Assembly (NCBI GenBank): GCA_035450685.1
Contig: DAOTNF010000002.1
Coordinates: forward strand, 62,001-126,000
Length of the DNA: 64,000 nt
DNA from: Syntrophosphaera sp035450685
GTDB taxonomy: Bacteria; Cloacimonadota; Cloacimonadia; Cloacimonadales; Cloacimonadaceae
Reading direction: 5' to 3'
Part shown: positions 25,401-34,181 of the stretch, piece by piece
How positions within the stretch are numbered: the first letter of the stretch is position 1
How the letters are laid out: each line of letters opens with the position of its first letter
Position numbers and translations under genes: made by a program
Notes under the pieces: model-generated
What the model was told of the DNA's origin: nothing
The model's input: only the letters and a program-made list of their open reading frames with translations
Databases searched by the model: none

Positions 25401-26975
25401 GCGCAACTTGGTAACGTCTTCCGGCGCCGGATCCTCTTCCATGGTCAGGTAGTAGCAGCCAAGCACTATATCCTGGTTTGCCGCCATTGCCAGCCTGCCA
25501 TTTGACGGAAGCAGGAGGTTCCTTGTGGAGAGCATCAGGACACGTGCTTCTATCTGCGCTTCCATGGACAGGGGGACATAAACACCCATCTGGTCGCCAT
25601 CGAAGTCCGCGTTGAAAGGAACGCATACCATCGGATGAAGCTGGATGGCGCGGTTGTCCGTCAATACCGGCATGAAAGCCTGGATACCCAAACGGTGCAG
25701 GGTCGGGGCACGGTTCAGCAACACAGGATAATCTTTGATCACATCCTCCAGAATCGACCAGATCTCAGGTTGCTTTTTCTCGATCAGTTTTTTAGCGTTC
25801 TTGACCTTGTCCACCTCACCCATCTTTTGCAGGCGTTCGATCAGGTAGGGCTTGAAGAGTTCCACAGCCATGTCTTTGGGAATTCCGCATTGATAGAGCT
25901 TGAGTTCCGGACCCACGGTGATCACCGAACGGCCTGAATAGTCCACGCGTTTGCCGAGCAGGTTCTGGCGGAATCTGCCCTGTTTCCCTTTCAATTGGTC
26001 GGTGAGTGATTTTAAGGGGCGATTGCCTCTGCCCCTAACGGGTCTGGCCTTGCGCGAGTTGTCGATCAGGGCGTCCACGGCCTCCTGCAGCATACGCTTT
26101 TCGTTGCGCAGGATAACCTCGGGGGCACGTATTTCCAAAAGCTGCTTCAATCTATTGTTGCGGGTGATAACCCGGCGATACAGGTCGTTGAAGTCTGCCG
26201 TGGCAAACCTGCCACCTTCCAGCGGCACCAGAGGCCTCAATGTGGGAGGAAGCACAGGCAGGGCTTCCATGATCATGTATTCTGGCCTGTTGCCAGATTT
26301 GAGGAAAGCGTCCACAATCTTGAGCTTGTTGATCAGCTTCTGCTTGTGCAGAGTGGCCTTTTCCATTTTTAAGCGGGAACGGATATTCAGCACTTCGTTA
26401 TGCAGGTCGATTCTGCTCAGGAGCTCGCGGATGGCTTCAGCCCCCATCAGGGCGATAAAGTTGTCACCCACCTTGTCCTTGATCTCGTAGTATTCATCCA
26501 CTTCGATCAATTCAAACTTTTCATAGGGGCTGTCACCCGGGTCTATCACGATAAACGACTCGTAATAGAGCACCCGCTCAAGATCCTTGACCGTCATGTC
26601 CAACAGGGTTCCGATCTTGCTTGGAGCGCTTTTGACAAACCAGATGTGGGCGATCGGCACAGCCAGCGAGATATGCCCCATGCGGGTTCTGCGCACCCGG
26701 GAGGTGGTAACCAGCACATTGCATCGGTCGCAAACTGTGTTTTGAAAACGTTTCTTCTTATATTTACCGCAAGCGCACTCATAATCCCGTTCCGGGCCAA
26801 AAATCCGCTCGCAGAACAATCCGTCTTTTTCGGGTTTCAAGGTTCGATAGTTGAGGGTGTCCGGTTTCGTGACCTCTCCATTTGACCATTCTTCAATGGT
26901 TTCCGGTGAGGCCAGTCTGATACGGACAAAATCATATTCGTTGGGACGAATCTCGCGTTTGTTATCTTTTAACAT
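22500..26975 (-). CDS. rpoC: DNA-directed RNA polymerase subunit beta'
   Basis: 1491 residues. The N-terminal zinc ribbon has C67, C69, C82 and C85; the catalytic NADFDGDQM motif holding three Mg-binding aspartates is near 452-460; a second zinc site (CEADHGICAKC) is near 890. The long trigger-loop/jaw region and the C-terminal part starting PLDPHDML are intact. Begins two bases after rpoB, SD GAGG. Confidence 0.98.
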   Translation of the reverse strand: MLKDNKREIRPNEYDFVRIRLASPETIEEWSNGEVTKPDTLNYRTLKPEKDGLFCERIFGPERDYECACGKYKKKRFQNTVCDRCNVLVTTSRVRRTRMGHISLAVPIAHIWFVKSAPSKIGTLLDMTVKDLERVLYYESFIVIDPGDSPYEKFELIEVDEYYEIKDKVGDNFIALMGAEAIRELLSRIDLHNEVLNIRSRLKMEKATLHKQKLINKLKIVDAFLKSGNRPEYMIMEALPVLPPTLRPLVPLEGGRFATADFNDLYRRVITRNNRLKQLLEIRAPEVILRNEKRMLQEAVDALIDNSRKARPVRGRGNRPLKSLTDQLKGKQGRFRQNLLGKRVDYSGRSVITVGPELKLYQCGIPKDMAVELFKPYLIERLQKMGEVDKVKNAKKLIEKKQPEIWSILEDVIKDYPVLLNRAPTLHRLGIQAFMPVLTDNRAIQLHPMVCVPFNADFDGDQMGVYVPLSMEAQIEARVLMLSTRNLLLPSNGRLAMAANQDIVLGCYYLTMEEDPAPEDVTKLRHFYGTDEVIAAYEAEEQLYSVKGPDQEGRSLDLHTWVRVKIDNNYIVTTVGRVIFNQIIPAEVGFQNITYDKGKLNDLAMLCFDAVGQWRTAIVLDELKTLGFSYATRAGVTFSFSDVVVPEKKDSIIKQSEDEVRRVFELHQKGGITENERFGRVVDIWKKTTVRVTDEMMEELSRSRKGLNSIYMMFKSGARGSKDQIKQLGGMRGLMDKPAKIGSYGGGDVIETPIKSNFRDGLTVLEYFVSTHGARKGLADTALKTADAGYLTRRLVDVAQNAIITMDDCGTARGVHMSMLKESNEVVTSLADRIQGRTAVDDVIDPVTGKILVEAGHEISNKMARTIQNHGVVSVHVRSVLTCEADHGICAKCYGRNLATQKPATIGDPVGVIAAQSIGEPGTQLTLRTFHIGGAASTATDLAEVVSNHDGIVRFDRMNTVTNIENQLISVSHLGKILVVDENDDNNILEEYKVEYAATVHVRDGQKIALNTKIMSWDQFNNPLISTAKGVLHYENFIKDITFKEEYNDITFTRDMTIIESKDRKKQPQFRIVGEDGSVVLVPVPAGLVIKVEDGSFVHTGDILGQTSRMTIKQRDITGGLPRVQDLFEARVPKDKAKISDIEGIVTIGGLKKTGRDIFVTPSNGIFAPFDGKVVVQSDEFVNQIAVLSPKTVYSRKDGKVTIVEEDKKKFVHVARRNAKPEIHEIPKGLQLIVSDGDSVKVGTPLCGKVLQIPAMQESILITDDTVKKGQPLAGRKYSIPTGKRITVHQGDHVESGDALSDGPLDPHDMLVKGIIEAQLMILNEIQEIYRKQGVKIDDKHVSVIIRQMFKKVRITDSGSTSFLEGDIVDKIKVEKENRETIKFGKTPAQFEQLLLGITKTSLLTDSWLSAASFQETTKVLTKAAIEGRVDHLEGLKESIILGHRIPVGTGTKAINSMLEDAVNSGETVAEIIDRFAHARKGEEVEDYYDF

Positions 26976-26977
26976 GC

Positions 26978-29900
26978 TTATCTCTCCTCACCCTTATCGG
27001 ATTCCTTGAGGAATTCAATATCGAATCCCAGGGATTTTAGCTCACTGATGAGCACATTGAATGACTCCGGCACTCCGGGAGCAGGTGGATTCTCTCCCCG
27101 GGTAATGGCTTTGAAAGCGTTGTTGCGGCCATCGACATCGTCGGATTTGATGGTGAGCATTTCTTCCAGCACATGCGCCGCGCCGTAAGCCTCCAGGGCC
27201 CAAACTTCCATTTCTCCCAGCCTCTGTCCACCGTGTTGAGCTTTGCCGCCCAGGGGTTGCTGGGTTATGAGGGAATAGGGGCCTGTGGAGCGGGCGTGCA
27301 TTTTATCGGCAACCAAGTGATTAAGTTTCATCATGTAGATGACACCCACGGTCACCCTCTCTTTGAAGGGTTCGCCGGTTTTGCCGTCATACAATACCTG
27401 CTTGCCATCCACGGGCAGGTTTGCTTTTTTAAGCTCTGTTTCTATGTCGTTTACGGAAGCACCGTCAAAGATTGGCGTTTCCACGTCAAAGCCCAGAACC
27501 TTGGCAGCCATGCCCAGATGGGTCTCCATGATCTGACCGATATTCATACGGGAGGGCACACCCAGGGGGTTCAAGACTATATCCACCGGGGTTCCATCTT
27601 CCATGAAGGGCATGTCTTCAATGGGCGCAACAATCGATATGACGCCTTTGTTGCCGTGACGTCCGGCCATTTTGTCGCCAACTTCAATCTTTCTCTTCTT
27701 GGCCACATACACTTTGACCATTTTGCGAACGCCATATTGGAGTTCATCACCGTGTTTGATGCGCTCGCGGGATTTGCGGTATATATTCTCGCTTTGCTCG
27801 AGCGATTGCTTGATCTTGAGGATGATCTGGCCGTAAATCTGTTCGTTCTTTTCAGTATCCGCCACCAACTCCACATCCAGATCCAGCTTTTTGAAGTTGA
27901 TCCTGCCGATATCGGTTTTGGTGATCTTCTTACCGGGGGGAATGAAATAGATGTTGGTTTTTTCATCCCAGATCGTTTTGGCGGTTTCGCCCAGAAGAGC
28001 TGCTGACAGCTTTTCTTCCTTGAATTCCTCCACTTTCTTGCGCCGGAGGTTGAGCTCAGATTTGAGCTTGGAATACTTTTCTTCTTTTTCGTCTTCTTGC
28101 TCTGCACCCTCTTCCAGGCGGGAAAACATTTTGACGTCGATAACAACGCCTTCCATGCCTGGTTTCGCTTTCAGAGAACTGTTCGTGAAGTCACCGGCGC
28201 GGTCGCCAAACAGCGCACGCATCAGGTTCTCTTCCGGGGAAGGATCGATTTCGATGCTCTTGGGAGTTACCTTACCCACGATGATGTCCCCTGCATGAAT
28301 CACCGAACCCACACGGACGATACCTGTCTTGTCCAGGTTTCTCAGCGCGTTGGCTGGCACGTTGGGAATGTCGTAGGCAAGTTCTTCGCGTCCGTTTTTA
28401 ACGTTGCGCACCAATACTTCCATCTCTTCGATATAGATAGAGGTCAGGGTGTCTTCGCGGGCGACCTTTTCGCTCAGGATTATGGCATCCTCATAGTTAT
28501 ACCCATACCAGGGCATAAACGCAACCAGAAGGTTGGTGCCAAGTGCCAGGCGGTTGTCTTCGACACAGCCTCCGTCCGATATGGGCTGGCCTTTTCTCAC
28601 GGTGTCGCCAATACGCACTATCGGCCTTTGATTGTTGCAGGTGTCCTGGTTGGTGCGTACAAATTTCTTGAGATTTATCCGATTGCCAGTCCCCAGATAG
28701 AAAGCTTCGTCTTTCTCGCTCAAGGGCTTGATTTCTATATAAGATGAGGTAACATTAGTCACGACGCCGTCGTATGGGGCAACCGCTATATTGGAGGTAT
28801 CCATGGTGGCGATCTTCTCCATACCGGTTCCCACCAGAGGCGCCTGGGGATTTATGAGAGGAACTGCCTGGCGTTGCATGTTCGATCCCATCAGGGCGCG
28901 GTTCGCGTCATCATGCTCCAAAAAGGGGATCATGGCCGCAGAAACGGAAACCATCTGCTGAGGTGAAACGTCCATATAATGAACCAGTTTGGGGCTGATC
29001 TGAATAAACTCGCCCTTTTCCCTGGCAAACACGGGGTCGTCAGTTATCCTGCGTTTATCGTCCAGATGGACATCGCACTGGGCTATGATATATTTATCTT
29101 CCTGAGCAGCGTCAAAGTATTCGTATTCATCGGTCACGACGCCGTTCACAACCTTGCGGTAGGGTGTCTCGATAAAGCCCAGGTGGTTGATCCTCGAGTA
29201 TATGGAAGGCGACACGATAAGGCCGATGTTGGGTCCTTCGGGGGTTTCTATCGGGCACACCCTTCCATAGTGGGAGGCGTGAACGTCCCGGACTTCAAAA
29301 CCTGCTCTTTCCCTGGTCAAACCTCCAGGCCCAAGAGCCGAAAAAGCCCTTTTGTGGCGCAGGGCTGCCAGGGGATTGGTCTGTTCCATGAACTGGGACA
29401 GTTGGCCCGTAAGGAAGAATGACTGCACCACAGAGATCAAGGCGTTGCTGTTAACCAGGTCATGCACGGTGATCTCGTCAGTATTGGCAATCGTCATGCG
29501 TTCCTGAATGATCCTGGCGACCATGGCCAACCCGGAATTGTACTGTTCTTGAAGCAACTCACCCACAGTGCGTACCCGGCGGTTGGACAGATTGTCTATG
29601 TCGTCCACCTCGTCTTTGTCGTGGTAGATATCTATCAGTGTCTTGAAAATGTGCACAAAGTCTTCCACGCATAAAGTCAGGACATTCATATCCACGTCAA
29701 TACCCAGGCGAACGTTGATCTTGTAGCGCCCCACTTCTCCCAGGTTGTAACGTTTTTCGTTGAAGAACATCCTATCCACCAGTTGCTTGGCACTTTCCAG
29801 GGTAGCGTCTTCGCCGGGGCGTATCAGGGCGTAAATCTTTTTCAGTGCCTCTTCCTGATTGGTGGTGGGGTCTTTGGATATGGTGTTTTCCAACACCTTG

Positions 29901-30766
29901 CGGGCAATCTCAAAGTTATAGTCGATAACTTCAACTTTTTTCACGCCAGCCTGTTCCAGGGTTTTGATCAGATTATCCGTCAGTTGTTCATTGGCCAAAG
30001 CCACCGGTTCTTCTTGTCCGGCAACCGTGATATCTTTGTAGAGATGCCTTCCCTTCGCCTCGGCCAGTTTGAGGGATTCGTGTTCGTAAAATATCTTTCT
30101 TAGTTCTTCATTGGTGGAGATGCCAATGGCCCTAAGCAAAATGGTGACCGGCAATTTGCGGCGCTTGTCGATATGCACGTACATGACATCATGGATGTCG
30201 ATATCAAATTCCAGCCATGAACCATTGTAGGGAATGACCTTGGCCGAATACAACGTTTTACCGCTGGGATGCTTTTCTTCCGAAAAGAAGACACCCGGGG
30301 ATCTCTGCAATTGAGAAATGACCACCCGTTCTGCGCCATTGATGATAAAGGTTCCCTGTTCTGTGATCAGGGGAATCTCACCCAGGAACACGTCTTGTTC
30401 TATCGTATCCTTGTGTTCGCGGACTCCTTCGTTCTGTTCGAAAATACTCAGCCGCATCTTTGCTTTGAGTGGCGCCTGGTAAGACAGGTTTCTTTCCCTG
30501 CACTCGTCTATGCTGTACTTCTCTTGCAATATACTATATTCCAAAAACTCCAACAGGAAATGCCCCTTGGCGTCTTCTATGGGAAATATAGACTCAAATA
30601 CTGCTTGCAGTCCTTTCTTTTCTCGGCGAAGAGGATGGATATCCTTTTGCAGGAAGTCGTTAAATGAATCGACTTGCATCGCAAGCAAGTTAGGGATTTC
30701 GACTTCCGGGATCCCCAGTTCGGCTAATCTTCCGGATATCCGGGAATAACTTTTGATCTTTCTCAA
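26978..30766 (-). CDS. rpoB: DNA-directed RNA polymerase subunit beta
   Basis: 1262 residues from a TTG at 30766, selected because AAAGGAG lies seven bases upstream; an in-frame GTG at 30796 lacks a ribosome site and adds ten non-family residues. The rifampicin region is recognisable (GQLSQFMEQTNPLAALRHKR with S, Q and H positions typical of sensitive enzymes), then the GPGGLTRERAGFEVRDVH segment, and near the C-terminus the GGKAQHGGQRLGEMEVWALEA segment. A strong hairpin separates it from rplL. Confidence 0.98.
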   Translation of the reverse strand: MRKIKSYSRISGRLAELGIPEVEIPNLLAMQVDSFNDFLQKDIHPLRREKKGLQAVFESIFPIEDAKGHFLLEFLEYSILQEKYSIDECRERNLSYQAPLKAKMRLSIFEQNEGVREHKDTIEQDVFLGEIPLITEQGTFIINGAERVVISQLQRSPGVFFSEEKHPSGKTLYSAKVIPYNGSWLEFDIDIHDVMYVHIDKRRKLPVTILLRAIGISTNEELRKIFYEHESLKLAEAKGRHLYKDITVAGQEEPVALANEQLTDNLIKTLEQAGVKKVEVIDYNFEIARKVLENTISKDPTTNQEEALKKIYALIRPGEDATLESAKQLVDRMFFNEKRYNLGEVGRYKINVRLGIDVDMNVLTLCVEDFVHIFKTLIDIYHDKDEVDDIDNLSNRRVRTVGELLQEQYNSGLAMVARIIQERMTIANTDEITVHDLVNSNALISVVQSFFLTGQLSQFMEQTNPLAALRHKRAFSALGPGGLTRERAGFEVRDVHASHYGRVCPIETPEGPNIGLIVSPSIYSRINHLGFIETPYRKVVNGVVTDEYEYFDAAQEDKYIIAQCDVHLDDKRRITDDPVFAREKGEFIQISPKLVHYMDVSPQQMVSVSAAMIPFLEHDDANRALMGSNMQRQAVPLINPQAPLVGTGMEKIATMDTSNIAVAPYDGVVTNVTSSYIEIKPLSEKDEAFYLGTGNRINLKKFVRTNQDTCNNQRPIVRIGDTVRKGQPISDGGCVEDNRLALGTNLLVAFMPWYGYNYEDAIILSEKVAREDTLTSIYIEEMEVLVRNVKNGREELAYDIPNVPANALRNLDKTGIVRVGSVIHAGDIIVGKVTPKSIEIDPSPEENLMRALFGDRAGDFTNSSLKAKPGMEGVVIDVKMFSRLEEGAEQEDEKEEKYSKLKSELNLRRKKVEEFKEEKLSAALLGETAKTIWDEKTNIYFIPPGKKITKTDIGRINFKKLDLDVELVADTEKNEQIYGQIILKIKQSLEQSENIYRKSRERIKHGDELQYGVRKMVKVYVAKKRKIEVGDKMAGRHGNKGVISIVAPIEDMPFMEDGTPVDIVLNPLGVPSRMNIGQIMETHLGMAAKVLGFDVETPIFDGASVNDIETELKKANLPVDGKQVLYDGKTGEPFKERVTVGVIYMMKLNHLVADKMHARSTGPYSLITQQPLGGKAQHGGQRLGEMEVWALEAYGAAHVLEEMLTIKSDDVDGRNNAFKAITRGENPPAPGVPESFNVLISELKSLGFDIEFLKESDKGEER

Positions 30767-30915
30767 AAGCTCACTCCTTTGTGGTTCTAAACCCACGCAT
30801 AATCAAACGATCGGCCAATACACTAAATTGCTTAGTGCCTGATAATAGTCTGTGTCGTTGTTTTTCCGCTTGTAACCTATACAAGTGAACAAGCCGTTAA
30901 TTTGATGCATAATTA

Positions 30916-30949
30916 GTCCAAAAAAAGTCCCTGAGGACTTTTTTTGGAC
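30916..30949 (-). terminator. Intergenic hairpin between rplL and rpoB
   Basis: A perfect 15-bp stem (GTCCAAAAAAAGTCC and its complement) around a four-base loop. Seven T lie within the 3' arm. The position matches the partial terminator/attenuator between rplL and rpoB known in other bacteria, which lowers polymerase-gene expression relative to ribosomal proteins. Confidence 0.8.
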
Positions 30950-30971
30950 ATTTGCTTGGGAACAAAATCCC

Positions 30972-31352
30972 TTATTTAAGTTCGACAGAAGCACCGGCTT
31001 CTTCGAGTTTTTTCTTAACGGATTCGGCTTCTTCTTTACTGACTTTTTCCACGACCATCTTGGGAGCGCCGTCAACCAGGTCTTTGGCTTCTTTCAATCC
31101 GAGTTTGGTGATCTCGCGCACGACCTTGATCACGTTGATCTTCTTATCTCCGGCGCCGGCAAGGATTACGTCAAACTCAGTCTGTTCTTCCTTGGCTTCA
31201 GCGGCTGCGCCAGCAGCGGGAGCGGCTGCGACCGCGACCGGAGCGGCTGCGGAAACGCCAAATATCTCTTCCATCTCTTTGACAAGTTCAGAGAGCTCAA
31301 GAACGGTCATCTCTTTTACCAGGTCAATAACTTGTTGCTTTTTATCGGACAT
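30972..31352 (-). CDS. rplL: 50S ribosomal protein L7/L12
   Basis: 126 residues. An N-terminal dimerisation helix (VIDLVKEMTVLELSELVKEM), an Ala-rich hinge at about 33-52, and a C-terminal domain with VKEAKD-type helix (LGLKEAKDLVDGAPK) that recruits translation GTPases. Multiple copies per ribosome. It is 24 bases after rplJ, with SD GGAGG. Confidence 0.98.
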   Translation of the reverse strand: MSDKKQQVIDLVKEMTVLELSELVKEMEEIFGVSAAAPVAVAAAPAAGAAAEAKEEQTEFDVILAGAGDKKINVIKVVREITKLGLKEAKDLVDGAPKMVVEKVSKEEAESVKKKLEEAGASVELK

Positions 31353-31376
31353 TATTTCCTCCAGGGATAATTTATA

Positions 31377-31904
31377 TTAGCTTGCTTTTTTAGCTATGGC
31401 ATCAAGCGCATACACAAATTTACGAATGATACCTTGGTTGATGTTCACAAAATTGCTGATCGGAGCATTCAGGCTACCCAGAATCTTTGCCAGCAACTCT
31501 TCCCGGGAGGGAAGTTTGGCCAGAGCTGTAAGCTCATCGGCGTTGAACACATGGCCACCGATATACCCAACTTTGAAGCTGGGGAAAGCGGCTTCTTCCA
31601 TCACTTCTTTGATGAACTTTACCAGAATTTTGGCTGGCGCCACTTCGTCATCATGGCATATTGCCACAGCAGTGGGACCGGTCAAATAACTGTCCAGTTC
31701 AGTGATGCCCAACTCATTAAGAGCGATCTTGATGAGAGTATTTTTTTGCACCAGGTAATCCACCTGCGTTTTGCGAAACTCGTTGCGCAGAGAGTTAACC
31801 TGTTCCACGTTTATTCCCTTGTAATCCACCAGTACGATCGCTTTGGCGCTGTCTAACTTCTCTTTCAGATGTGTTACGATGTCATACTTTACTTGTTGTA
31901 CCAT
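31377..31904 (-). CDS. rplJ: 50S ribosomal protein L10
   Basis: 175 residues. Stalk base protein that binds 23S rRNA and L7/L12 dimers. N-terminal VLVDYKGINVEQVNSLRNEF and LTGPTAVAICHDDEVAPAK are family signatures. The 14-base gap to rplA is too short for the classical L10 leader. SD AAAGGGGG. Autoregulation, if any, must act elsewhere. Confidence 0.97.
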   Translation of the reverse strand: MVQQVKYDIVTHLKEKLDSAKAIVLVDYKGINVEQVNSLRNEFRKTQVDYLVQKNTLIKIALNELGITELDSYLTGPTAVAICHDDEVAPAKILVKFIKEVMEEAAFPSFKVGYIGGHVFNADELTALAKLPSREELLAKILGSLNAPISNFVNINQGIIRKFVYALDAIAKKAS

Positions 31905-31918
31905 CTGTCATTCCCCCT

Positions 31919-32623
31919 TTAGCTCTTTGCTTCCAAGGTTGCGCTTGCGACTTGTACCTTGATGCCGGGACCCATGGTTGTGCAGAGGGTGATGCTTTTG
32001 ATATAGACGCCTTTCATCGTGGGCGGCCTGTCTTTAAGCACCGCTGCAAGGACTGCCTTGAGGTTGTCCTTCAGCTTCTCATCCGGAAAGCTGATCTTGC
32101 CGAAGACTATGTGCAGGTTTCCAAACTTGTCAACCCGGTAGGCAATTTTGCCTCCCTTTGCTTCTTCGACAGCTTTACCGATATCCATGGTCACGGTACC
32201 AACTTTGGGGTTGGGCATCAGGCCGCGCGGGCCCAATACTCTACCCAACTTTCCGATACGGCCCATTAGGGACGGCATGGTGATCACGACGTCAAAATCA
32301 AACCATCCGGCTGTGATTTTTTCCATCAGATCATCCAAACCCACGTAATCGGCTCCAGCCTTTTTGGCTTCTTCTGCCTTGTCGCCTTCGGCAAACACCA
32401 AAACTCTGGTTACCTTGCCAGTCCCATGCGGGAGTACAAGCGAGTTTCGGATCTGCTGATCGGCTTTGCGCGGGTCAACGCCCAGATTGAAATGAACTTC
32501 GACAGTCTCGTCAAACTTGGTTGCTGGCAACGATTTCAGCAGCTTGAGAGCTTCGTCAAGATCATATCTCTTCTGGCGGTCATACTGCGCATAGGCATTG
32601 TTGTACCTTTTGCTATGTTTCAT
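31919..32623 (-). CDS. rplA: 50S ribosomal protein L1
   Basis: 234 residues. L1 stalk protein, also a potential translational repressor of its own operon. Recognised by FDETVEVHFNLGVDPRKADQ, the LGPRGLMPNPKVGTVT segment and the C-terminal MGPGIKVQ. It follows rplK by 40 bases. Confidence 0.98.
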   Translation of the reverse strand: MKHSKRYNNAYAQYDRQKRYDLDEALKLLKSLPATKFDETVEVHFNLGVDPRKADQQIRNSLVLPHGTGKVTRVLVFAEGDKAEEAKKAGADYVGLDDLMEKITAGWFDFDVVITMPSLMGRIGKLGRVLGPRGLMPNPKVGTVTMDIGKAVEEAKGGKIAYRVDKFGNLHIVFGKISFPDEKLKDNLKAVLAAVLKDRPPTMKGVYIKSITLCTTMGPGIKVQVASATLEAKS

Positions 32624-32663
32624 TGACTCTCCTTATGAATATTATCTCCTGCATAGGGCGGCT

Positions 32664-33095
32664 TTAGTCTTCAACGACTACACCCATGCTCCTTGCAGTA
32701 CCTGCGATCATACTCATAGCAGATTCAAGGGTATCACAATTTAAATCCTGGATCTTAAGCTGCGCTATGTTGCGCAGTTGCTCCTGGTTAATCTTCCCCA
32801 CCTTGGCTTTATTGGGAGTGGAGGATCCCTTGGCCAGCCCGGCTTCCTTTTTGATCAGGACGGAGGCTGGGGGGGTCTTTATCTCAAAGGTGAAGGATTT
32901 ATTTTTTGCGACATAGATAACCACAGGAAAAACCATCCCTGGTTGGTCGCCTGTTTTCTCGTTAAATTGGCGGCAGAAATCCGGAATGTTCACTCCAACC
33001 TGTCCCAAAGCGGGACCCACGGGTGGAGCTGGTGTGGCTTTCCCAGCCGGAAGCTGGAGTTTAATCATCGCGACATAGTCTTTTGGCTTGGCCAT
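32664..33095 (-). CDS. rplK: 50S ribosomal protein L11
   Basis: 143 residues. Forms the GTPase-associated centre with 23S rRNA. Contains the N-terminal LQLPAGKATPAPPVGPALGQ region and the C-terminal rRNA-binding domain with GTARSMG. Between nusG and rplA, as in most bacteria. Confidence 0.98.
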   Translation of the reverse strand: MAKPKDYVAMIKLQLPAGKATPAPPVGPALGQVGVNIPDFCRQFNEKTGDQPGMVFPVVIYVAKNKSFTFEIKTPPASVLIKKEAGLAKGSSTPNKAKVGKINQEQLRNIAQLKIQDLNCDTLESAMSMIAGTARSMGVVVED

Positions 33096-33119
33096 TTATT
33101 ACCTCTGTATATATCTCAA

Positions 33120-33665
33120 TTACTTTTTATAAATCTCAACCTGATTGGCGCTAAGCTCGACCGGAGTTCTTCTTCCGAAAACCGTTACATCTATTATCAA
33201 CTTGGCACCGTCATCCGCAACTTTCTGCACTACTCCTTCAAAATCGGTGAAGGGGCCGTTGGTCACCTTGACCATATCACCAGGCATATAGGAGAAGACT
33301 TTTCCAGGTTCCTTCTCTCTGTCGGCTATGCCGAGCAGGCGGTTGACCTCCTCCTCCTCAAGCGGGATCGGATCCTTGTGTTCTTTGCTTTGGCCCAAAA
33401 ACTTGGTTACTCCCGCGATATTGAGAATATATGTTCTCAACTCCGGACTAAGATCCGCCTGGATGATAACATAGCTGGTGAACAGCTTGCGCTCGCGCTC
33501 TACTTTCTTGCCCTCGCGGATAATAAAAGATTTGCGCACAGGCACCAGCAACTGGCCGACCTGTTCTTTCAGGCTGGTGCCCTCAAGACCCTTTTCTATG
33601 GCCAGTTTAACCTTGTTTTCATGGGATGAGAAGGTATGGATCACATACCATTTCATTTCCGCCAT
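33120..33665 (-). CDS. nusG: Transcription termination/antitermination protein NusG
   Basis: 181 residues. An NGN domain (KWYVIHTFSSHENKVK at start; hydrophobic pocket that contacts RNAP beta') and a C-terminal KOW domain (GDMVKVTNGPFTDFEGVV), which links to Rho or S10. It begins five bases after secE. Confidence 0.97.
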   Translation of the reverse strand: MAEMKWYVIHTFSSHENKVKLAIEKGLEGTSLKEQVGQLLVPVRKSFIIREGKKVERERKLFTSYVIIQADLSPELRTYILNIAGVTKFLGQSKEHKDPIPLEEEEVNRLLGIADREKEPGKVFSYMPGDMVKVTNGPFTDFEGVVQKVADDGAKLIIDVTVFGRRTPVELSANQVEIYKK

Positions 33666-33670
33666 AAACT

Positions 33671-33856
33671 CTAAAACACCAACTCGATAATCTTGCTAAA
33701 TCCAAGATCCACCAAACTAAGAAAGATCGCCACTATGGCAGAGATCACGATCACCACCACCGTGCCTTCTTTCAAGTCCGCTTTGGTTGGCCAGGTCACG
33801 GATTTCATTTCGGCCACCACTTCATGGAAAAAGCGGGTTACTTTTTCAAATTTCAT
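33671..33856 (-). CDS. secE: Preprotein translocase subunit SecE
   Basis: 61 residues, the short single-segment form. An amphipathic N-terminal helix with FFHEVVAEMKSVTWPTKADL and one membrane span at about 33-55. It clamps SecY in the translocon. It lies between tRNA-Trp and nusG, the standard arrangement. Confidence 0.96.
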   Translation of the reverse strand: MKFEKVTRFFHEVVAEMKSVTWPTKADLKEGTVVVIVISAIVAIFLSLVDLGFSKIIELVF

Positions 33857-33923
33857 TCAATCACCACCGTCTAAATATGCTGGGCAGGATGCGCTCCCGC
33901 CTCAGGCCGTCAGGTTGCAAATG

Positions 33924-33999
33924 TGGCAGGACAGGCAGGAATCGAACCCGCAACCCCCGGTTTTGGAGACCGGTGCTCTACCAGTTGAACTACTGTCCT
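33924..33999 (-). tRNA. tRNA-Trp(CCA)
   Basis: 76 bases with encoded CCA. Acceptor AGGACAG/CTGTCCT; anticodon stem CCGGT/ACCGG around CTCCAAA with anticodon CCA. It lies between rpmG and secE, the usual position in bacteria. Confidence 0.95.
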
Positions 34000-34018
34000 G
34001 CAACACATTATACAATTA

Positions 34019-34165
34019 TTAGCGTTGTTTGTGTAAGGTATGTTTCCGGCAAGTGGGACAGTATTTCTTTATTGCTAATCTGTCTGGATGCTTACGTTTA
34101 TTCCGTGTTGTAGTATAGTTACGGTTCTTACATTCTTCGCAAGCAAGAATAATTATATCTCTCAT
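34019..34165 (-). CDS. rpmG: 50S ribosomal protein L33
   Basis: 48 residues encoded from the ATG at 34165 to the TAA at 34019. It carries the zinc-binding pairs CEEC (9-12) and CPTC (37-40), so it is the C+ form of L33. Lys/Arg-rich (RNKRKHPDR in the middle). It lies 16 bases after tuf and 19 bases before tRNA-Trp. Confidence 0.95.
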   Translation of the reverse strand: MRDIIILACEECKNRNYTTTRNKRKHPDRLAIKKYCPTCRKHTLHKQR

Positions 34166-34181
34166 CTCTCCGCTTCTATCT

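Noticed and set aside
31905..31918. L10 leader RNA upstream of rplJ
   Set aside because: Only 14 bases separate rplA and rplJ; no room for the leader.
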